Below are positions 46,093 to 54,114 of a stretch of DNA of 64,000 nt, one piece after another; position 1 is the first letter of the stretch; each line of letters opens with the position of its first letter. The translations under genes were made by a program, and so were the position numbers. The notes under the pieces are model-generated. The model made no database searches, had not been told where the DNA came from, and was given only the letters and a program-made list of their open reading frames with translations. This stretch comes from Pseudomonas prosekii (GTDB lineage: Bacteria; Pseudomonadota; Gammaproteobacteria; Pseudomonadales; Pseudomonadaceae). The DNA lies in contig NZ_LT629762.1 in assembly GCF_900105155.1 (NCBI RefSeq), forward strand, positions 5,589,501 to 5,653,500, read 5' to 3'.

Positions 46093-47832
46093 TCAGAGTT
46101 TTGGCAACTGGCCGATGCGGCCGAGCATTTCGGTCACGATCTGCAAGTCGAGCATGAACTGGTCAACAGTCTTGAACTCGTTGTCAGTGTGGCCGGTGTA
46201 TTTGACTTCAGGTCGCGCGAGGCCGAACTGCACGCCGTTGGGCAATTCATGCACCGAAGTCGCGCCGGCCGACGTGCCGAACTTGTGTTCCATGCCAAGG
46301 TTTTCGGTGGCCACGGCCAGCAACGCCTTGACCCATTCACCCTCAGGGTTGCGGTACATCGGCGCGGCGATCGAGTAATCGAAGTTCGCCGCAACTTTGG
46401 ACGTGCTGCTCCAGGCGCTGATCTTGTCGGCGATTTCCTTCTTCAGTGCGTCCGGCGTCTTGCCCTTCGGCACGCGCAGATTGACCGCCAACTTGAAGGT
46501 CTTGTCGTCCAGCGCAACATAGGTCAGCGAGGTGGTCAGCGGGCCCATGAAGTCATCGGCAAAACCTACGCCCAACTTGCCACCGAGGTAATCCAGGCCC
46601 CAGTTGTCAGCGGCATAACGCGCCGCGTCGGTGATGTGGTTGTGCTTGAAGGCGATTTTGCCGTCGAGGCTATTAATGAAGTCGAGCATGCGCGCGACCG
46701 GGTTGACCCCGGATTCCGGCTCGGAAGAGTGCGCGGACACACCGGTGACGGTCAGCTTGACGTCCTTGCCATCGACCACAGCGGCCACTTCAAAGTCGCC
46801 GCCATTGCGCTTGGCGTAATCGTTGCCAGCCTGTTGCAGGCTCGCGGCCAGTTCCGCAGGTTTGTCGCTGAGCAGGGTCGCGACCGACTTCGACGGAATC
46901 TGGTTGGTGGCCATGCCGCCAGTCATCGAGACGATTTCAGCGCCGGTACCCTGGCCCTTGCGCACCGGGAAGTTGCCCATCACCGTGCCATAGCCTTTTT
47001 CGGCAATCACCACTGGATAGCCGCCGTCGAGCGCCAGGTTGTAGTTCGGTGTCGGGTTGCGTTCGAAGTAGTAAGGAATCGCGTCACCGGTGGTTTCTTC
47101 GGTGGTGTCGACCAGCAGTTTGAAATTGCGCGCCAGTGGCAGCTTCTCTTCCTTGATGACTTTCATCGCGTACAGCGTGACGACGATGCCGTTCTTGTCA
47201 TCCTCAGTGCCGCGGCCGTACATGCGATCGCCGATCAGCGTGACTTTGAACGGGTCGAGTTTGGTGCCGTCCTTGAGCACCCAGTTCTCCGGGGTCACTG
47301 GCACGACATCGGCGTGCGCGTGAATGCCGACGACTTCTTCGCCAGCGCCGTCGAGCGAGATCTCGTAGACGCGGTTATCGATGTTGCGGAATTTCAGGTT
47401 GAAGGACTCGGCAAGCGCCTTGATTTTTGCGGCGATCTTGATGAATTCCGGGTTGTCGTGCTGCGCCACGCCGTCCACCTGGAACGACGGGATTTCCACC
47501 AGTTCGCGCAGTGTTTCCTTGGCTGCAGCGCCGTACTTCACGCGGGCGTAAATGCCCAGCAGGCGGTGGATCTCGTTCAACTGGTCGGCGGACAGGGTTT
47601 TGTTGTCGAGAAACGCAGTAATGGCGGCGCCGAGATTGTCGGTTTTAGCCAGATCGCTTTTGGCCAGACCTCCGAGGAACTGGCGGAAATCCTTGACCGA
47701 AGTGTCGCTGAAGGTCTTGAGGATCGCTTCGCTTTGTTGCGCCGTGATGTTGGCCTGGGCCGACGTGGTGAACGCCGACAGGCTGGCGAGAATGAGTGTG
47801 GTTGCAGCAAGTTGCTTGAGAGAAAAATCCAT
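46093..47832 (-). CDS. Secreted M20-family dipeptidase
   Basis: This 579-residue zinc peptidase has a signal peptide (MDFSLKQLAATTLILASLSAFTTSAQA). An extra helical N-terminal region (to about residue 100) precedes the M20 catalytic domain. Metal ligands are in HAHADVVP (His173, Asp175 catalytic) and GRGTEDDK (Asp211 bridging). The catalytic Glu pair is TEETTG (Glu245-Glu246). A dimerisation domain lies between, and the last His ligand is in KYTGHTDNEF near the C-terminus. It probably cleaves dipeptides in the periplasm, as in PepV-like enzymes. Confidence 0.92.
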   Translation of the reverse strand: MDFSLKQLAATTLILASLSAFTTSAQANITAQQSEAILKTFSDTSVKDFRQFLGGLAKSDLAKTDNLGAAITAFLDNKTLSADQLNEIHRLLGIYARVKYGAAAKETLRELVEIPSFQVDGVAQHDNPEFIKIAAKIKALAESFNLKFRNIDNRVYEISLDGAGEEVVGIHAHADVVPVTPENWVLKDGTKLDPFKVTLIGDRMYGRGTEDDKNGIVVTLYAMKVIKEEKLPLARNFKLLVDTTEETTGDAIPYYFERNPTPNYNLALDGGYPVVIAEKGYGTVMGNFPVRKGQGTGAEIVSMTGGMATNQIPSKSVATLLSDKPAELAASLQQAGNDYAKRNGGDFEVAAVVDGKDVKLTVTGVSAHSSEPESGVNPVARMLDFINSLDGKIAFKHNHITDAARYAADNWGLDYLGGKLGVGFADDFMGPLTTSLTYVALDDKTFKLAVNLRVPKGKTPDALKKEIADKISAWSSTSKVAANFDYSIAAPMYRNPEGEWVKALLAVATENLGMEHKFGTSAGATSVHELPNGVQFGLARPEVKYTGHTDNEFKTVDQFMLDLQIVTEMLGRIGQLPKL

Positions 47833-48023
47833 TGCTGGGGGGCATTCCTTAGCGAGTCATTAGATGGAAGTGTTTGATGATGAAACAAAACATTTCCAAA
47901 CTAACACCATGAGCGAGCGCGAGGGCAGCCCCAAAAACGCGATCTGTCGCACAGAAACGCAAAAGCGGCGCAGATATGAAAAATTCTGCGCGCGAGGATT
48001 AATCAATTTGCCGCAGGGTTATT

Positions 48024-48233
48024 TCACTCCGGCGACATTAGCACCGCCAGGCTCAATTTGATGAACTCTTCGTTCTTGTCGATGGTGTCCAACGCGGTAC
48101 GGACATTATCGGCAACGTCCGCCGAGCCGCGTGCTTCGACCCAGTTGGAGAGTTCGATAATCGCGGTTTCGAGCGCGAGCTGGTTTTCGTTGAGCTTGAA
48201 CAGCAGAGAAGGGAGCAAGTCGGAATGTGGCAT
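48024..48233 (-). CDS. Small conserved helical protein
   Basis: This is a 69-residue acidic, mostly helical protein, MPHSDLLPSLLFKLNENQLALETAIIELSNWVEARGSADVADNVRTALDTIDKNEEFIKLSLAVLMSPE. Repeated Leu/Ile positions suggest a two-helix hairpin. I do not recognise a function. It resembles other small Pseudomonas proteins of about 70-80 residues, such as the one at 51312, in size and composition. Confidence 0.68.
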   Translation of the reverse strand: MPHSDLLPSLLFKLNENQLALETAIIELSNWVEARGSADVADNVRTALDTIDKNEEFIKLSLAVLMSPE

Positions 48234-48321
48234 CGTCGATCCTCAGTGGTGAGGACAGCGTAGCAGCGGAAATCTTCTGACACACCTGTCGGTTATTCAC
48301 CGACAGGTCGCGGTTTGCCGA

Positions 48322-48352
48322 GCCGCTGCTACGGACATTCTGTAGCAGCGGC
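48322..48352 (-). terminator. Stem-loop after the TonB receptor gene
   Basis: GCCGCTGCTAC and GTAGCAGCGGC pair perfectly over 11 bases with a 9-base loop, 12 bases after the receptor stop. It may end transcription or protect the mRNA end. Confidence 0.6.
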
Positions 48353-48363
48353 GGCGGTCATTG

Positions 48364-50541
48364 TCAGAAGCTGTATTTCGCCGTCAGCGCATAGCTGCGC
48401 GGGCTGCCGTAAGTATCGGTGGAGCCCCAGACCGTGCTGGTGCCAATCGCCGAATAGTAGGTGCGGTCGAAGATGTTGTTGGCGTTGAGTTGCAGGTCCA
48501 GATGCTTGTTGACCTGATAGCCCGCCATCAAATCCGCCACGGCGTAGCTGCCTTGTTCCAGTCGATAGCTGCCGCCAGTGACGTCGACGTCGTTGTACAT
48601 CCGGCTCTGCCAGTAAACATTGCCACCGACGCGCATTTTCTCCAGCGGACCTTGCAAGCGATAAACCGTCGATACCTTGAACAGATGCTCAGGCGTGTCG
48701 GTGTCGAAACGCTGGTTTTCGTTGGCCGGGTCGCCGTCTTTCAGGTAGTGGGCGCGGGTGTAGGTGTAGCCGGCGCCGACCTGCCAGTTCTCGGTCAACG
48801 CGCCTTGCAACTCGAGGTCCACGCCTTGGCTGCGGACCAGGCCCGAGGCTTCGTAGCAGGTCAAAACCGGGCAACCGAATTGCGTGGCAGACTGGGTTTC
48901 GCGGTTTTTCTGATCGATCTGGAACACTGCGAGGCTGGCATTCAGCGCGCCATCGAAGTACTCGCCTTTGATGCCGATTTCGTAGTTTTCACCAACGATT
49001 GGCTCAAGCAATTTACCGGACAGATCCTTCGAGGTTTGTGGCGTGAAAATGTCGGTGTAGCTGGCGTACACCGAATAGTGATCGTCGAGTTTGTAGATCA
49101 GACCGGCGTAGCGCGTCAGGTTGCGGGTGACTTTGTAGTCGCCGTCGCCCGCACGATCATCGTAGTCATACCAGTCCAGACGTCCGCCGAGAATCAGCGT
49201 CAGCGGATCGGCCAGGCTCAGGCGCGTGGTCAGGTAAACCGCGTCCTGGGTGGTGATGTTGTGCATTTTGCCGTCGCGCACGAAGTTCGGTTTCGGCGCG
49301 CCGAGCGCCCAGCCGGTGTCGTACGGGCTGTACTCTTTGCTGGTGTTGTCGTAGATGCGCTTGCTGACGCCGACCACCACTTCATGGGTTCGGCCGAAGG
49401 CGTCGACCGGGCCGCTGGCGTAAGTGTCCAGCGCGGTTTGTTTTTCGTCCTGCCGCGACTGGTAAACGGTGTTTTCCATCGGGCCGTTATAGCGTGACAG
49501 GTAGCTGCCGGAGAACATCCCGTCGAGGGTCGAAGTGGAACCGGCGGCGTGAAGTTTCCAACCGTTGTCGAACTGATGCTCGATATCGCCGAACACCGTG
49601 TCGACGCGCAGTTTCTTGTTTTCCCAATCGGTGCCGGGATAGGTCGAGCGCGGCAGGTTGAGGTGATGGCCGTCGGTGCCGATCGGCAAGCCGCCCCAAA
49701 ACAAATTGGTCTGATCTTCCTGACGCGAGAAGCCGAGGCTGGCGGTGGTGCTGTCGCTCAAATCAGCTTCGACGATGCCGTAGAACAAGCCGTGATCGCT
49801 TTCTTCCTTGTCGCGGAAGCTATTGGCGTCCTGATAGGAGCCGACCATTCGCCCGCGCAAAGTGCCGCTGTCGTTCAACGGACCGGACGCGTCGAATACG
49901 CCACGGTAATCATCCCAACTGCCGACGGTGCCGGTGAGCGAGACTTGCGGCTCGAACGTCGGCCGTTTGCGCACCATGTTGATCGCCGCCGAGGGGTTGC
50001 CGGCGCCGGTGACGAGGCCGGTGGCGCCGCGAATCACTTCCACGCGGTCGAACATCGCCAGGTTTGGCTGCACGCCCATGGTGTAGCCGGAGTAAGAACT
50101 CGGCAGGCCGTCGTACATGATGTTGTCGATGTCGAAACCGCGAGAACTGTAAGTCTGCCGACCCGGGCCGCTGGCCTGGCTGAGGAACAGGCCGGGGGTG
50201 TTCTTCACCACATCGTTGACGCTGGTCATCGCCTGATCGTCCATGCGTTGACGGGTGATCACCGTGACCGCTTGCGGTGTTTCACGCATGGTCAGCGGCA
50301 ACTTGGTCGCGGTCTGCATCGGGCCAGTGGTGTAGGAGCCGGAGCCTTCGGTGGTTGCGCCGAGCTGTTGGCTGGTGATGCTTGTGGCATCCAGTTCCAA
50401 AGTCGCGGGCGGTGCGGCGACCTCCGCTGCAGTGGTCGGCGTTTCGGCCGCGATGGCTAATTGAGCGCTGGCGATACAGATGGCAAAAGCCAGAAGGGTC
50501 GGTGAAAACGGCGTACGGTTTAGCGGTTGATGCCCCAGCAT
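48364..50541 (-). CDS. TonB-dependent siderophore receptor
   Basis: This 725-residue outer-membrane receptor imports a ferric siderophore. It has a signal peptide ending SAQLAIA, a TonB-box-like region (LDATSITSQQLG), a plug (MRETPQAVTVITRQRMDDQAMTSVNDVVKNTPG; RGFDIDNIMYDGLP; VEVIRGATGLVTGAGNPSAAINMVRKRPT), and a 22-strand barrel ending ..RSYALTAKYSF with the terminal aromatic. Its plug motifs are those of the FpvA/FoxA/FhuE class; the siderophore cannot be predicted. There is no STN signalling domain, so it is not an FpvA-type sensor. A Fur-like site lies upstream at 50577. Confidence 0.94.
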   Translation of the reverse strand: MLGHQPLNRTPFSPTLLAFAICIASAQLAIAAETPTTAAEVAAPPATLELDATSITSQQLGATTEGSGSYTTGPMQTATKLPLTMRETPQAVTVITRQRMDDQAMTSVNDVVKNTPGLFLSQASGPGRQTYSSRGFDIDNIMYDGLPSSYSGYTMGVQPNLAMFDRVEVIRGATGLVTGAGNPSAAINMVRKRPTFEPQVSLTGTVGSWDDYRGVFDASGPLNDSGTLRGRMVGSYQDANSFRDKEESDHGLFYGIVEADLSDSTTASLGFSRQEDQTNLFWGGLPIGTDGHHLNLPRSTYPGTDWENKKLRVDTVFGDIEHQFDNGWKLHAAGSTSTLDGMFSGSYLSRYNGPMENTVYQSRQDEKQTALDTYASGPVDAFGRTHEVVVGVSKRIYDNTSKEYSPYDTGWALGAPKPNFVRDGKMHNITTQDAVYLTTRLSLADPLTLILGGRLDWYDYDDRAGDGDYKVTRNLTRYAGLIYKLDDHYSVYASYTDIFTPQTSKDLSGKLLEPIVGENYEIGIKGEYFDGALNASLAVFQIDQKNRETQSATQFGCPVLTCYEASGLVRSQGVDLELQGALTENWQVGAGYTYTRAHYLKDGDPANENQRFDTDTPEHLFKVSTVYRLQGPLEKMRVGGNVYWQSRMYNDVDVTGGSYRLEQGSYAVADLMAGYQVNKHLDLQLNANNIFDRTYYSAIGTSTVWGSTDTYGSPRSYALTAKYSF

Positions 50542-50576
50542 GAATCTGAATCTCCCCGAACGCCGTCCTTGGCAAT

Positions 50577-50597
50577 ACTAATAATGATGATAATTGT
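50577..50597. promoter_or_regulatory. Fur-box-like site upstream of the TonB receptor
   Basis: TAATAATGATGATAATTGTT matches the AT-rich GATAAT/ATTATC repeats of Fur boxes, 35-55 bases before the receptor start on the minus strand. Iron repression is expected. Confidence 0.75.
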
Positions 50598-50723
50598 TCG
50601 CGTTAGTGTGGCAGATTGTTTCCGTGCGAAAAAGTCTTCGGCAGCAAGAAGTTAATGAATTTTTCACATTTGCTGATTCGGGAGAGTGCTGAGATAGAGC
50701 GGGCGGGGTGTTCAGGAAGGCGC

Positions 50724-50752
50724 CGGCGGCAGGCTAATCGCCTAGCCGCCAG
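50724..50752. terminator. Imperfect stem-loop after the 44-residue ORF
   Basis: GCGGC-A-GGC and GCC-TA-GCCGC flank a short loop (TAATC), right after the stop of the small ORF at 50765. There is no clear T run, so this is a weak call. Confidence 0.4.
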
Positions 50753-50764
50753 CAATAGGGAAGG

Positions 50765-50899
50765 TCAGGCGACGGTGCAAGTCCAGCGGTGATTCAACCG
50801 GTACGGCGCACGGGTGAACGTGACGTCCGACACCAGATTCAGACCGCGCTGTTGCAGCGCTTCGGTGAGTTGCACAAGTGTCTCTGCTTCGATAGTCAT
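50765..50899 (-). CDS. Short ORF, 44 residues
   Basis: It reads MTIEAETLVQLTEALQQRGL.. and ends ..RLNHRWTCTVA. GAGG lies 7 bases upstream of the ATG. The peptide has a predicted N-terminal helix and a basic aromatic tail. Codon use looks like real coding, and the ORF fits a spacer where no other gene explains the sequence. I do not recognise a family. Confidence 0.55.
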   Translation of the reverse strand: MTIEAETLVQLTEALQQRGLNLVSDVTFTRAPYRLNHRWTCTVA

Positions 50900-51095
50900 T
50901 GCTGTTACCTCGCGAGAATTACTCTGTTCATAATTCTTGACCGAGCGGACAACGGGCTAATTCAATTTTTCTACGGGCATCATTTGATCAAGCGCTGGTG
51001 TGCGTCCGTTCGTCCAAAGTTCGGCACTTGTCGGGTCATGGCGATATCTGAAGTTGAATGCACGGATATCCCGCGCGTCAAAACGGAGATTCAAA

Positions 51096-51293
51096 ATGGA
51101 CATCGATGAGAATGCGCCAGGCAACATTTCCCAAAAGGGCGTAACGGGCGGCACGGATAACGAAACCGGGCATGACCCGAAGAAGAATGCGCCCGAAGTC
51201 CCGCTGTCGGCAGACGATGAAGTCGGAGTAGATGAGGAAATGGCCGATGTGGATGCAGCCAACTCGGTAGCGAGCGAACATCCCACGCCTTGA
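51096..51293 (+). CDS. Small acidic hypothetical protein
   Basis: This is a 65-residue protein, MDIDENAPGNISQKGVTGGT.., strongly acidic in the second half (DDEVGVDEEMADVDAANS) and apparently disordered. The ATG at 51096 has GGAG 8 bases upstream, which picks it over longer in-frame starts. No family is recognised. Confidence 0.6.
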   Translation: MDIDENAPGNISQKGVTGGTDNETGHDPKKNAPEVPLSADDEVGVDEEMADVDAANSVASEHPTP

Positions 51294-51311
51294 TAAATCG
51301 GCGAGGGCGGG

Positions 51312-51560
51312 TCAATCGACTGTGCGCAGAATCGATCCCGCCTTCACCTCATCTGCATAACGGCTCAGTTTGTTTTGTTCGGCGAGGAGCAATTCGCAGA
51401 TTTTTGTCAGCGCCGGGGCGTTTCCGTCCGTGGTGGTTTGAGCCATGGTGCTGAGTTGATTGACCGCCCAGCCAATGATTGAAGCGCTGTCTTCAAGATC
51501 GTAGAAGAGCTCTTGTTGAGCGGTTCGGGGGCCGGTGAGGTTTTGGATCAGATCTGGCAT
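51312..51560 (-). CDS. Small hypothetical helical protein
   Basis: This is an 82-residue protein, MPDLIQNLTGPRTAQQELFYDLEDSASIIGWAVNQLSTMAQ.., predicted to form two or three helices. It is similar in size and character to the product at 48024. No known domain is recognised. It is convergent with the small gene at 51096. Confidence 0.65.
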   Translation of the reverse strand: MPDLIQNLTGPRTAQQELFYDLEDSASIIGWAVNQLSTMAQTTTDGNAPALTKICELLLAEQNKLSRYADEVKAGSILRTVD

Positions 51561-51609
51561 TTGGTTTTACGTCCCTGGTAAGTGTTCAAGTAGCGAGGCA
51601 TTCAGGTGT

Positions 51610-52530
51610 TTATCGGCGCAAAACGCTGTCCCGGTTGTTCTCGGATTCTCTAAGCGCATTCAGAACTAAAGAGAACGCCGGCGTCGGCAAGCGTCGGCTC
51701 GGGTAGTACAAGTGATAACCCGAGAACAGTGGGCACCAATCTTCCAATACGCGTATTAAACGACCTTCCTCTATATGCGGGGCAAACTCTTCCTCCGGTA
51801 AGTAAGCGATGCCCAAGCCGTTCACGGCCGCTGCCGGAACATGCGCGCTGGTGTTCACAATGATCTGGCCAGTAACGCGCACATTGATCTTGCGACCACG
51901 CTTTTCAAATTCCCAGGCGTCAACGCCGCCAAGTGTTGGAAAACGTATGTCGATGCACGTGTGATTGACCAGATCCTGTGGCTTTTTCGGCATGCCGTTG
52001 CGGGCGAAATAGGCCGGTGATGCCACGGCAGCCATCCGCACTTCGGGGCCGATTGGCACGGCGATCATGTCTTTATCGACCGTGTCACCAAACCTGATGC
52101 CCGCGTCAAAGCGGTCAGCCACGATATCGCGGAAGCCATAGTTGATATCAAACTCAACCTTGATGTCCGGGTAGTCCAAGAGCAGGGGCGTCAGTCGCGG
52201 AAGCAGGACGGTCCTCAGGGCAAAATCGCCGCAGGTAATACGCACGGTGCCGGCAGGCTTGTCGCGAAGCTCCGTCAAAGCATCCAGCTCGGATTCGATC
52301 TCGTCGAACCGATGACCGATGGCGTGCATCAGGCGCTCGCCAGCACTGGTCGGCGAAACACTGCGCGTGGTGCGTGTGAGCAGGCGAATCTCCAGTCGTT
52401 TTTCCAGCCCGGAAACCGTCTGGCTCAGGGCCGACTGGGTGACACCCAAGTGCGCGGCCGCGCGGGTAAAACTGCCTTCTCTGGCGACGGTCACGAAGGC
52501 CAGAAGGTCGTTCAGATTATGGCGTGGCAT
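51610..52530 (-). CDS. LysR-family regulator
   Basis: This 306-residue regulator has an N-terminal HTH (LLAFVTVAREGSFTRAAAHLGVTQSALSQTVSGLEKRLEIRLLTRTTRSV) and a periplasmic-binding-like effector domain (GTVRITCGDFALRTVLLPRL onward). It is divergent from an MFS exporter gene. The spacer contains a perfect ATTAGCC-A-GGCTAAT palindrome (52553-52567) of the T-N11-A form, so it probably controls the exporter and itself. Confidence 0.93.
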   Translation of the reverse strand: MPRHNLNDLLAFVTVAREGSFTRAAAHLGVTQSALSQTVSGLEKRLEIRLLTRTTRSVSPTSAGERLMHAIGHRFDEIESELDALTELRDKPAGTVRITCGDFALRTVLLPRLTPLLLDYPDIKVEFDINYGFRDIVADRFDAGIRFGDTVDKDMIAVPIGPEVRMAAVASPAYFARNGMPKKPQDLVNHTCIDIRFPTLGGVDAWEFEKRGRKINVRVTGQIIVNTSAHVPAAAVNGLGIAYLPEEEFAPHIEEGRLIRVLEDWCPLFSGYHLYYPSRRLPTPAFSLVLNALRESENNRDSVLRR

Positions 52531-52552
52531 AGAAATCCGCTTACCTTGATTG

Positions 52553-52567
52553 ATTAGCCAGGCTAAT
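52553..52567. promoter_or_regulatory. LysR-type binding site
   Basis: ATTAGCCAGGCTAAT is a perfect inverted repeat with a one-base centre, matching the T-N11-A form. It lies 22 bases from the LysR start. A further ATTAGC half-site lies about 18 bases on, towards the MFS gene. Confidence 0.7.
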
Positions 52568-52740
52568 AACTTCTACAACATTTCATTAGCTTATCAAGCA
52601 TGACGTATTCCCAGAGAATAGGGCAAGCCTCATCTGTGGTCGCAGGTAGGGGCATAGGACTTGCTGATCCGTACTCGTAAATAGATCAGCACTTATAGCG
52701 GCAGAAACGATTCTGACGCCTCGTGTTGTTTGTCGGGATC

Positions 52741-52800
52741 GGAGCTTTTCGTATTGGAGCTTTTTGTATGGGAGTTTTTCGTGTTGGAGAAAGCTAGATG
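52741..52800 (+). repeat. Four 15-base units ending in the MFS start codon
   Basis: Units of exactly 15 bases begin with GGAG at 52741, 52756, 52771 and 52786. The last three bases are ATT, ATG, GTT and ATG. The fourth unit is the real Shine-Dalgarno plus start. Unit 2 provides a second GGAG-N8-ATG that opens a nine-codon ORF (MGVFRVGES, stop TAG at 52795) ending directly before the MFS ATG. Confidence 0.9.
52768..52797 (+). CDS. Nine-codon upstream ORF of the MFS gene
   Basis: ATG at 52768 has GGAG 8 bases upstream, reads MGVFRVGES and stops with TAG, touching the MFS ATG. It could couple translation. It is in frame with the MFS gene. Whether it is used is unknown. Confidence 0.4.
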   Translation: MGVFRVGES

Positions 52801-53991
52801 AGCACCACCACCTTACCCCTCCAAGCAGTCGATCGACAGGTGTGGGGAGCAGTCCTGGCGATGTCGCTGGGCGCTTTCGCATTGGTGACTTCGGAGTTTT
52901 TGCCGGTGAGCTTGCTCACGCCGCTTGCGACGGATCTTGCACTGACAGAAGGGCAGGCCGGACAGGCCATTTCCATTTCCGGACTGTTCGCGGTGGTCAC
53001 CAGCCTCTTTATCGCTTCAGTCATTCGCCGGCTCGACCGAAGGCCGGTATTGCTTTTCCTCACAGCGTTGATGATCGCATCGGGCACGCTGGTGGCCTTC
53101 GCTCCGAACTATTCGACACTGATGATCGGCCGGGCCATTTTGGGCATCGCGATTGGCGGCAGCTGGGCGATGTCGACCGCCGTCATGATGCGCATTGCTC
53201 CCGAGCACTTTGTGCCTAAAGCCATTGCGTTGATTCAGGGCGGAACCGCACTTGCCACCGCAGTCGCAGCACCTATCGGCAGTTACATGGGCGGGTTGAT
53301 TGGTTGGCGCGGCGCGTTTTTCTGCGTGGTTCCGCTCGCCGCGCTGGCGTTCTGCTGGCAAGCGTTTACGTTGCCGAAAATGCCCAGCCAAAACGAATCG
53401 GGCTCGGCACTTCAAGTGTTTCGGCTGCTGAAGAACGCCAAAGTAGCGCTGGGCATGGCGGCAGTGGCCTTGCTGTTTATGGGGCAGTTCACGTTGTTCA
53501 CTTACTTGCGCCCATTTCTGGAGTTGGTGACCCGCGTAGACGTGTCCGGGCTCTCGCTGCTGTTGCTGATTATCGGAATGGCCGGTTTGCTCGGCACGAT
53601 GCTGATCGGCTCGGTACTGGGCACAAGGCTTTACCGAGTGCTGATGATTATTCCGCTGTTAATGTCGGCAATTGCCGTGGCGCTACTCCTCGTCGGCCAC
53701 GAGATGTGGGCGACCGCAGCTTTGCTGGGGGCCTGGGGACTGATTGCTACGTGCGCGCCGGTGGGCTGGTTTACCTGGCTGTCACGCACACTGCCACGCG
53801 ATGCCGAAACCGGAGGAGGACTGATGGTCGCGGTCATTCAGTTGGCCATCACCTTCGGCGCGACGCTGGGAGGCGTGCTGTATGACGGGGTTGGTTACCA
53901 GGCTACGTTTATCGCAAGTGGTGTATTGCTGCTGCTGGCTTCGATGCTCGCGCTGCTGGTGTCGCGACTGGATTTGCGCCGGTTGCCGTGA
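52798..53991 (+). CDS. MFS exporter (DHA1, AraJ/YdhP-like)
   Basis: This 397-residue protein has twelve hydrophobic segments, starts MSTTTLPLQAVDRQVWGAVLAMSLGAFALVTSEFLPVSLL, and has the motif-A-like RRLDRRPVLLF near residue 82. The group includes sugar and drug efflux pumps such as AraJ and YdhP; the substrate is not known. It is divergent from a LysR regulator, which is probably its controller. The ATG is the last of four tandem GGAG-N8-NNN units. Confidence 0.92.
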   Translation: MSTTTLPLQAVDRQVWGAVLAMSLGAFALVTSEFLPVSLLTPLATDLALTEGQAGQAISISGLFAVVTSLFIASVIRRLDRRPVLLFLTALMIASGTLVAFAPNYSTLMIGRAILGIAIGGSWAMSTAVMMRIAPEHFVPKAIALIQGGTALATAVAAPIGSYMGGLIGWRGAFFCVVPLAALAFCWQAFTLPKMPSQNESGSALQVFRLLKNAKVALGMAAVALLFMGQFTLFTYLRPFLELVTRVDVSGLSLLLLIIGMAGLLGTMLIGSVLGTRLYRVLMIIPLLMSAIAVALLLVGHEMWATAALLGAWGLIATCAPVGWFTWLSRTLPRDAETGGGLMVAVIQLAITFGATLGGVLYDGVGYQATFIASGVLLLLASMLALLVSRLDLRRLP

Positions 53992-54114
53992 AAATGCGCT
54001 GGTGGCGGGCGAATGTGCGGGTTTGCACAGGCGCCCGTTATGCAAAGCCAGGAAGGGCCTTTCGTCACATCCTCCTGAGATGGCACACAGGAGAAATCAG
54101 TTGATCCTGATGGG

